Positions 6,537 through 11,212 of a stretch of DNA of 11,212 nt are shown one piece after another. Source of the DNA: Fimbriimonadales bacterium (lineage in GTDB: Bacteria > Armatimonadota > Fimbriimonadia > Fimbriimonadales > GBS-DC). The stretch is from positions 1-11,212 of the forward strand of contig JAOAES010000230.1 of NCBI GenBank assembly GCA_026416655.1. The letters are read 5' to 3'. Within the stretch, counting starts at the first letter, position 1. Each line of letters starts with the position of its first letter. The translations under genes were made by a program, and so were the position numbers. Below the pieces are notes generated by a model that did no database searches, was not told the origin of the DNA, and worked only from the letters and a program-made list of their open reading frames with translations.

Positions 6537-7448
6537 TCATGGTCGCCAGAGCGAACCACCAACATCGAGCTGGCGTAAAAGCCACCAGACAGAAAGGATA
6601 CGATACACTTGGTCGAAGTTGGGCGTGTTCGTCTCCGAGACGTACACCACATCGCCTGGCTGGAGCGGGATGTCCTGGCTCATGTCGCCCTTATTGAGCA
6701 GGCGCACCAGGTCCACACGAATACGCTCTTCGGAGCCGTCGGGCTTCTTGCGCACCACAAAAGTTTGGCTGAGGCGGGCGCGCTCGGTTTCCCATGCGGC
6801 TTGCGAAAGCGCGTCCAGCACGGTCAAGCCGGGACGCCAAGTGTACAGCCCGGGACGCTTCACCTGTCCGCCTACGAAGTAGCGGTTCTGCGTCTCTTCA
6901 GGGACATAAATCGTGTCGCCGTCTTGCAAAAGAATATTCTGGGTCAGGTCGCCTTCGTAGAGCAAACGATGGAGGTTAAGACTGATTTTGGTTCCGTCGA
7001 GTCGCTGCATCCAAGCGCCCTCCAGGCGGGCGCGTTCGGGAATCACCCCGCCGCCTTGCGAGAGCGCGTCCAGCACGCGGTCGCCCTCCTTGAACTCGTA
7101 AGCGCCAGGTCGCTGCACGAAGCCCAACACCGACACGCGCGGGCGATGGAACTGAAGAATCGTCACGGAGATGCGCGGCTCGCGTAAGATGTCCATCTCG
7201 CGGTAGCGACGTCCGATTAGCTGCTCTAATTCCGAAGTGGTTAATCCCCCTGCTTGCACCTCGCCGATAATCGGCACGGAGATTTTGCCATCGCGCGAGA
7301 CCGTCAGCTGTGGCGCAGACAACTCAGGCTCCCCAACAACTTGAATGCGAATCACATCTTCTGGTTGTAATCGGTATGCGCCTTCCACGCGCTGCGTCCA
7401 TGCGGACACCAGCAGTATCAGGCTTAGACCGAATATAAGCCCTCTCAT
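6537..7448 (-). CDS. Polysaccharide export protein (Wza/GfcE-like, two SLBB domains)
   Basis: A 303-aa exported protein likely to form or line the periplasmic/outer-membrane exit channel for the polymer, working with the Wzc-like partner encoded next. It starts with a Sec signal peptide (MRGLIFGLSLILLVSAW, cleavage probably near residues 22-24), followed by a poly-sacch_export domain (about 24-101, starting YRLQPEDVIRI). Two SLBB domains follow (about 104-184 and 189-272), each with a G-VQRPG or GQVKRPG turn and VLDALSQ. The C-terminus (281-293) is a Trp/Leu-rich segment that could be the membrane helix. There is no lipobox Cys, unlike E. coli Wza. ATG at 7448 is chosen because GGAGGG lies 6 bases upstream and it gives a clean signal peptide; an upstream in-frame GTG (7487) would add 13 residues. 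The start overlaps the leader ORF stop. Confidence 0.94.
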   Translation of the reverse strand: MRGLIFGLSLILLVSAWTQRVEGAYRLQPEDVIRIQVVGEPELSAPQLTVSRDGKISVPIIGEVQAGGLTTSELEQLIGRRYREMDILREPRISVTILQFHRPRVSVLGFVQRPGAYEFKEGDRVLDALSQGGGVIPERARLEGAWMQRLDGTKISLNLHRLLYEGDLTQNILLQDGDTIYVPEETQNRYFVGGQVKRPGLYTWRPGLTVLDALSQAAWETERARLSQTFVVRKKPDGSEERIRVDLVRLLNKGDMSQDIPLQPGDVVYVSETNTPNFDQVYRILSVWWLLRQLDVGGSLWRP

Positions 7449-7504
7449 ACGCTTCCCTCCCGTACGGGTCTGTCCTGTAAATCGCACAGCAACTTTCGTG
7501 CCAT
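7445..7504 (-). CDS. 19-residue leader ORF coupled to the export gene
   Basis: In the operon leader an ATG at 7504 is preceded by a perfect AGGAGG (7515-7510) at 5-base spacing. It opens a 19-codon frame, MARKLLCDLQDRPVREGSV, ending at TGA 7447-7445. That stop overlaps the ATG of the export gene (ATGA). An in-frame TAA lies shortly upstream, so this is not the tail of a longer gene. The transcript can also form GCACAG/CTGTGC (7510-7505 with 7489-7484), which would place the leader ATG in a 15-base loop beside its Shine-Dalgarno. The layout fits a translationally coupled leader peptide controlling the operon. The peptide has no recognisable function, no run of one regulatory amino acid and no membrane segment. 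Chance occurrence cannot be excluded for so short a frame. Confidence 0.55.
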   Translation of the reverse strand: MARKLLCDLQDRPVREGSV

Positions 7505-7567
7505 CTGTGCCTCCTGTTCAGAAAATTATCGGCATAGGAAGTCGAAATATTCACCTTCCGCCGTTCG

Positions 7568-7573
7568 ATTATA
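7568..7573 (-). promoter_or_regulatory. -10 box (TATAAT) of the exopolysaccharide operon
   Basis: The minus strand reads GGTATAATCG, a perfect -10 hexamer, with a predicted start near 7560 and a leader of about 110 bases before the export gene. At 17-base spacing the -35 hexamer would be GAACAT (7596-7591), a poor match to TTGACA, so an activator or alternative sigma factor may be needed. The leader begins with a possible GGAAG/CTTCC hairpin (7559-7555 with 7541-7537). Confidence 0.55.
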
Positions 7574-7615
7574 CCTGTTTCGGGTGGGGTATGTTCCTGC
7601 GCCTGCTGATTAAGG

Positions 7616-7621
7616 TACAAT
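7616..7621 (+). promoter_or_regulatory. -10-like box (TACAAT) for the PLP-enzyme gene
   Basis: GGTACAAT lies 23 bases before the ATG at 7645. The -35 position at 17-base spacing would be gttcct (7593-7598), a weak match that covers the same bases as the putative -35 of the divergent operon. The short 5' leader holds only the ribosome binding site. Confidence 0.45.
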
Positions 7622-7644
7622 CCCTTGGCTGAGTGAGGTCGACG

Positions 7645-8922
7645 ATGACGGAGCGGAAACCTGAAGGGTACATCAACGGTGTACCGTTGCATCCTGAGAG
7701 CCTGATGATGGGCTATGGCTACAAGCCTGAATGGTCGGAAGGCGCGATTAAATGCCCCATTTTTCAAACTTCCACCTTCGTGTTCAAAACCGCTGAGGAG
7801 GGCAAGGCGTTCTTCGAACTGGCGTATGGCTTGCGCTCGCCCAAGCCCGGCGAGCAACCGGGACTGATTTATAGCCGTATCAACAATCCCGATCTGGAGA
7901 TTCTCGAGGACCGCCTTTGCTTGTGGGACGATGCGGAGGACGGCGCGGTGTTTGAAAGCGGCATGGCGGCGATCGCCACCACCGTGCTGGCATATGTGCG
8001 CCCGGGCGACATGATTTTCTACAACGAACCTCTCTACGGCGGCACGGACCACCTGTTTCGCTGCGTGCTGAGCGAGTTCGGGATTCACGCTGTGCCGTTC
8101 CCTGCTGGCGTACCTAACGAGCAGGTCGAAGCCATTCTCGCCAGCAGTGAGTGGCGCGACCGCCTCGCGATGATTTACATCGAAACACCCGCCAACCCCA
8201 CCAACGCGCTCGTCGATATCGAGTTCTGTCGCCACCTTGCAGACAAGTATGCCCCCAAAGGGCGCGAGGTGGTTGTGGCGGTGGACAACACCTTTCTTGG
8301 ACCGCTCTGGCAGCACCCCCTCAAACACGGCGCAGACCTGGTGCTGTATTCCGCTACGAAATACATCGGCGGGCACAGCGACCTGATTGCAGGCGCGTGC
8401 TTGGGCAGCCGCGCTAAACTGGCGCCCGTGAAAGCTTTGCGCACCTTTCTCGGCACGATGGCAGGTCCCTGGACAGGCTGGCTACTGATGCGTAGCCTGG
8501 AAACGCTCAAACTGCGGATGACGGCGCAAATGAAAAACGCGCGCTACGTCGCCGACTTTCTGGCGGACCACCCGAAAGTGCAAAAGGTGTACTACTTAGG
8601 GCACTTGACGGAGGAGCATCCGCAGTTCGCGCTCTATCGTAAGCAGTGCCTCGCGCCGGGCGGTATGATTTCCTTCGAAATCGTGGGCGGCGAGGCGGAG
8701 GCGTTCCGATTCCTGAACGCGCTCAAGCTCATAAAGCTCGCCGTGAGTCTGGGTAGCACCGAGTCGCTGGCGGAGCATCCCGCGACGATGACCCACTCCG
8801 ATATGCCCAAAGCGACGCAACTCGCGTTCGGCATCACCGACGCGCTGATACGGCTCTCCGTCGGCGTGGAGCATCCCGAAGACCTCGTGCTGGATTTGAA
8901 GCAGGCTCTGGATCAGGTGTAG
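7645..8922 (+). CDS. Cys/Met metabolism PLP-dependent enzyme (cystathionine gamma-synthase / methionine gamma-lyase family)
   Basis: A 425-aa fold-type I PLP enzyme. Relatives make or cleave cystathionine, or release methanethiol or H2S from sulfur amino acids in the cytosol. Visible marks are the N-terminal GAIKCPIFQTSTFVFKT region, GLIYSRINNPDLEILEDRL in part (the PxxxxLE motif of the family), SGMAAI with cofactor phosphate contacts, VDNTFLGPLWQHPLKHGAD, and YSATKYIGGHSD with the PLP-binding Lys239. VSLGSTESLAEHPATMTH and RLSVGVEHPEDL near the C-terminus are also typical. Length is slightly above the usual 380-400. ATG at 7645 follows GTGAGG at 6 bases; the GTG at 7633 lies in that ribosome binding site. 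Exact substrate is not readable: cystathionine gamma-synthase, gamma-lyase and methionine gamma-lyase all remain possible. The following ligase-family gene suggests thiol metabolism. Confidence 0.92.
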   Translation: MTERKPEGYINGVPLHPESLMMGYGYKPEWSEGAIKCPIFQTSTFVFKTAEEGKAFFELAYGLRSPKPGEQPGLIYSRINNPDLEILEDRLCLWDDAEDGAVFESGMAAIATTVLAYVRPGDMIFYNEPLYGGTDHLFRCVLSEFGIHAVPFPAGVPNEQVEAILASSEWRDRLAMIYIETPANPTNALVDIEFCRHLADKYAPKGREVVVAVDNTFLGPLWQHPLKHGADLVLYSATKYIGGHSDLIAGACLGSRAKLAPVKALRTFLGTMAGPWTGWLLMRSLETLKLRMTAQMKNARYVADFLADHPKVQKVYYLGHLTEEHPQFALYRKQCLAPGGMISFEIVGGEAEAFRFLNALKLIKLAVSLGSTESLAEHPATMTHSDMPKATQLAFGITDALIRLSVGVEHPEDLVLDLKQALDQV

Positions 8923-8926
8923 CGGG

Positions 8927-8932
8927 TATCCT
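8927..8932 (+). promoter_or_regulatory. Possible -10 element (TATCCT) for a leaderless transcript
   Basis: GGTATCCT sits in the 17-base gap before the ligase gene. Exactly 7 bases separate TATCCT from the GTG start, and no convincing Shine-Dalgarno is present. That is the geometry of a leaderless gene with a TANNNT -10 box, as known in Deinococcus and relatives. The same 11 bases (gggtatcctat) recur before the thiolase gene. No good -35 is visible, and read-through from the upstream gene is also possible. Confidence 0.35.
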
Positions 8933-8939
8933 ATACGCC

Positions 8940-9983
8940 GTGAGTGTGATTTCAGCGGCGCGAGCGCAGCTGGGCGTGCAAGTTCATCGGAGCGGCGCCA
9001 CCTACGGGCTGGAGGAGGAGATCTTCATTACTGAGCCGACGCGCCCTGCGTTGAGCGCGCTGTACGCGATGACGAAGCTGCTCTGGCAGCGCCCGCGCTA
9101 TTACTACAAGCACTCCGCCACGAACTTCGCGCGCGGGAAGGACGCCCGCCAGTGCCTGATGAGCAGCGTCGAAATCGCCACGCGCCCCCATTACGATACC
9201 GAGACCCTGCTTGCCGACTTGCAGGCGCGACGCGCAGACCTGGCACAGGCGGCGGGTGCGGCGTATCTCGTGCCCGTGGGACACCTGTTCGACCTCGAGT
9301 CCCCCACCAATACGGGGGGACTGCACCTGCACATCGGCGTGGCTCCGGAACGGCGCGATACAGTGTATGCCAACCTCGCGTACTTTCTGCCGTTGCTGAT
9401 GCTCCTCTCGGCGAGCAGCCCTTACGCAGGCGGGCGGTATTTCGGGCAGTCGTACCGGATGGCGCACTCGTTTGCGATTGGCGCACTGCGCGACGACCCT
9501 TGCTATCGGTTTCAAGACCTGATTATCTCACGGAGGTTGGGCACGATTGAGATACGCGCGTTCGATCCAATCTGGGATGTGGCGCGTTTGCGCTGGTTGC
9601 TGCAGGCGGTGGACGCGATTGTCGCACTGCCTGAGGCACGCCCGCTGAATCTGGAACGCTACGCCACGCTGCGCGAACAAGCCGCCTGTACAGGCTATAC
9701 GCCCGACCTGCAACGCCTCTACGCCGAGTTACGCGCGTTCTTCGAGCTGCCTGAGAATCTGCTCCAGCGCACGATATCCGACGAACTGGCGGCGGGTATG
9801 CGGGCGGAAGGACTGCTTGCTGTCTATGCCCGTCTGAACCATGCCTATCGCACGGGACGCTGGGAGCAGGTAGCGCCGCATCCTGTGAAGGCATCTGCCG
9901 GGCGCGCTGCGCTGGGACTGCTGGGCTACTACCTGCCGAAGCTGCCCTACATCGCGTATAAGGCGTGGGCAGAGTGGCGTTGA
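8940..9983 (+). CDS. GCS2-family glutamate-cysteine ligase-like protein (YbdK type)
   Basis: A 347-aa cytosolic ATP-grasp-like carboxylate-amine ligase of the GCS2 family. Characterised members join glutamate to cysteine or another amine using ATP. Signatures are the metal/ATP-binding GLEEEIFIT (23-31), SSVEIATRPH (75-84), GGLHLHIGV (126-134) and GTIEIRAFDPIWD (201-213), in the family order. The length is a little below the usual 360-380. The start is GTG at 8940, 17 bases after the PLP-enzyme stop, with no clear ribosome binding site; GTG at 8946 is an alternative. Its position after a sulfur-amino-acid enzyme supports gamma-glutamylcysteine formation as a hypothesis. Many family members have unknown substrates, so the specific activity is not established. 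Confidence 0.85.
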   Translation: MSVISAARAQLGVQVHRSGATYGLEEEIFITEPTRPALSALYAMTKLLWQRPRYYYKHSATNFARGKDARQCLMSSVEIATRPHYDTETLLADLQARRADLAQAAGAAYLVPVGHLFDLESPTNTGGLHLHIGVAPERRDTVYANLAYFLPLLMLLSASSPYAGGRYFGQSYRMAHSFAIGALRDDPCYRFQDLIISRRLGTIEIRAFDPIWDVARLRWLLQAVDAIVALPEARPLNLERYATLREQAACTGYTPDLQRLYAELRAFFELPENLLQRTISDELAAGMRAEGLLAVYARLNHAYRTGRWEQVAPHPVKASAGRAALGLLGYYLPKLPYIAYKAWAEWR

Positions 9984-10016
9984 GGAACGCCTCAGAAAAA
10001 GCGACTGCCGTTGGGG

Positions 10017-10022
10017 TATCCT
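10017..10022 (+). promoter_or_regulatory. -10-like box (TATCCT) upstream of thiolase
   Basis: GGTATCCTAT repeats the sequence found before the ligase gene. Here it lies 17 bases ahead of the ATG, leaving room for a short leader containing GGAGG. A small TGAGG/CCTCA hairpin (9981-9994) precedes it but lacks a U-run. No good -35 is seen. Confidence 0.3.
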
Positions 10023-10039
10023 ATCCTGCGGAGGCATGC

Positions 10040-11212
10040 ATGAGCAACGAGGCTTTGATTGTCGCAGCAGTGCGCACGCCGATTGGCAAAGCGCCGCGCG
10101 GGAGCCTGCGCCACACTCGCCCTGATGACCTCGCCGCCTTTGCGATACAGGCTGTTCTGGCGCGGTGTCCCGCTGTAGACCCCAACGAGATTGAAGACGT
10201 CGTCTTCGGCTGCGCAACCCCCGAAGGCGAGCAGGGGATGAACATCGCCCGCGTCGCCGCTCTGCGCGCGGGGCTGCCCCTCAGTACGCCCGGCGCGACG
10301 GTGAACCGATTCTGCGCTTCGGGGCTGGAAGCCATCGCCATCGCAGCGGAGCGCATTCGGTCGGGCGATGCAGAAATCATCCTCGCAGGGGGCGTGGAGA
10401 GCATGAGCCGTACCCCGTTTTTGGACATCCACACCCACCCCAATCCTACCCTGTTCCAGAACGCGCCGAACACCTACCTGAATATGGGGCTGTCGGTGGA
10501 GCAACTCGCTCGCAAGTACGCCATCACGCGCGAGCAGGCGGATGCTTTCGCCCTGCAGAGCCACCAGAAAGCTGTCCGGGCGCAGGACGAGGGGCTGTTC
10601 GACGCCGAAATCGCCCCCGTGTCCACCGAGATCCAGAGCCTCGACGAGTGCGGACGCCCGCGACGCGAGAAAATCACACTCACAAAAGACGAGGGACCCC
10701 GCCGCGACACGAGTTTGGAGTCGCTGGCGAAGCTTAAGCCTGCGTTCCGCCCGGACGGGCTGATTACCGCGGGCAACGCCTCGCAACGCAGCGACGGCGC
10801 AGCCGCCGTTATCCTCATGAGCGAGCGCAAGGCGAACGCGCTGGGTGTCAAGCCGATGTTGCGCTTCGCCGGCTACACGACCGCCGCGCTCGCGCCCGAG
10901 GACTTCGGCGTCGCGCCTGCCTACGCGATTCCGAAACTGCTCAATCGGCTGGGCGTCTCTATCGCCGATGTGGATCATATCGAGTTCAACGAGGCGTTCG
11001 CGGCGCAGGTGCTGGCGTCGAACCAGATTTTCGAGATGCCGATGGAGCGGTTGAACCCGCTGGGCGGGGCGATTGCGCTGGGGCATCCGCTTGGCTGCAC
11101 GGGCGCGCGTCAGGTCGCTACGCTCGCCTACGCGCTGCAACGCACCGGCGGCCGCTATGGTCTGGTCACGATGTGCGCTGCGTTGGGCATGGGCGCCGCG
11201 GGGTTGTTTGAG
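10040..11212 (+). CDS. Thiolase (acetyl-CoA C-acyltransferase family), 3' end cut by the window
   Basis: 391 codons are present and the frame is still open at the last base. Thiolases of this type are about 390-400 residues, so only a few residues are missing. The enzyme cleaves 3-ketoacyl-CoA with CoA, or condenses acetyl-CoA in reverse, in the cytosol. The nucleophile Cys92 is in NRFCASGLEAI, the general base His349 is in GHPLGCTGAR, and Cys379 is in MCAALGMGAAG; GNASQRSDGAAA and the NEAFAAQ motif are also present. The MSRTPF segment and overall pattern are closer to FadA-type degradative thiolases than to PhaA. ATG at 10040 follows GGAGG by 5 bases; an ATG at 10036 is out of frame. The CAALG loop differs slightly from the common CIGGG or CIGLG. 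No other beta-oxidation gene is in view. Confidence 0.95.
   Translation, partial: MSNEALIVAAVRTPIGKAPRGSLRHTRPDDLAAFAIQAVLARCPAVDPNEIEDVVFGCATPEGEQGMNIARVAALRAGLPLSTPGATVNRFCASGLEAIAIAAERIRSGDAEIILAGGVESMSRTPFLDIHTHPNPTLFQNAPNTYLNMGLSVEQLARKYAITREQADAFALQSHQKAVRAQDEGLFDAEIAPVSTEIQSLDECGRPRREKITLTKDEGPRRDTSLESLAKLKPAFRPDGLITAGNASQRSDGAAAVILMSERKANALGVKPMLRFAGYTTAALAPEDFGVAPAYAIPKLLNRLGVSIADVDHIEFNEAFAAQVLASNQIFEMPMERLNPLGGAIALGHPLGCTGARQVATLAYALQRTGGRYGLVTMCAALGMGAAGLFE

Noticed and set aside
7449..7567. Riboswitch (for example c-di-GMP) in the exopolysaccharide operon leader
   Set aside because: The leader is only about 110 bases, is largely taken up by the leader ORF, and shows none of the conserved GEMM-type core sequences.
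7324..8376. Long minus-strand open frame opposite the PLP-enzyme gene
   Set aside because: It is an antisense shadow: its sequence shows no family motifs and it spans the divergent promoter region, whereas the opposite-strand gene has clear PLP-enzyme motifs.
9981..9994. Intrinsic terminator after the ligase gene
   Set aside because: The stem is only 5 bp (TGAGG/CCTCA) and is followed by gaaaaa instead of a T-run on the coding strand.
9992..11140. 382-codon minus-strand open frame opposite the thiolase
   Set aside because: The plus strand carries all thiolase catalytic motifs; the antisense frame is Arg/Ala-rich with no domain signal, as expected in GC-rich DNA.

Overview
This window looks like one end of a draft contig (roughly 60% G+C by eye) from a bacterium with an outer-membrane type exopolysaccharide export system. 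The first 19 bases are the Tn5/Nextera transposon mosaic end, which is library adapter and not genome. The last bases fall inside a thiolase gene a few codons short of its expected end. The taxon cannot be fixed from this sequence. A Wza-like exporter, exosortase, decaprenyl-phosphate phosphoribosyltransferase-type UbiA and GC-rich hairpin repeats would suit an environmental phylum such as Armatimonadota, but that is a low-confidence guess.

Left two thirds (20-7573, minus strand): one tightly packed exopolysaccharide operon. Read from its promoter (TATAAT at 7573-7568) it contains: a 19-codon leader ORF whose stop overlaps the next start; a Wza/Gfc-type polysaccharide export protein with two SLBB domains; a Wzc-like chain-length regulator fused to a BY-kinase domain whose Walker A lysine is replaced by arginine; a short hairpin; a polyprenyl-phosphate sugar-1-phosphate transferase; a GalE/WbpP-like NAD-dependent sugar epimerase; a UbiA-family decaprenyl-phosphate phosphoribosyltransferase; a GtrA-family membrane protein; an exosortase; and the start of a further gene that is cut by the contig end and carries five hairpin-forming repeats in frame. 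Several neighbouring genes overlap by 4-14 bases, so translational coupling is likely. Together they would start a repeat unit on an undecaprenyl carrier, make nucleotide-sugar and pentose donors, control chain length and export the polymer. The exosortase would process cell-surface proteins made alongside the polymer.

Right third (7616-11212, plus strand): three genes transcribed away from the operon. They are a cystathionine gamma-synthase/methionine gamma-lyase family PLP enzyme, a GCS2/YbdK-type glutamate-cysteine ligase family protein that may be leaderless, and a FadA/AtoB-type thiolase. The first two may act together in thiol metabolism. The thiolase has its own ribosome binding site and -10-like box.

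The divergent intergenic region (7505-7615) is compact: two back-to-back -10 boxes 42 bp apart, whose -35 regions would lie on the same bases. No stretch longer than 300 bases lacks a gene, and no tRNA, rRNA, CRISPR array or insertion sequence was seen. The points most worth a second look are the leader ORF, the Walker A substitution, and the in-frame hairpin repeats with covarying arms.
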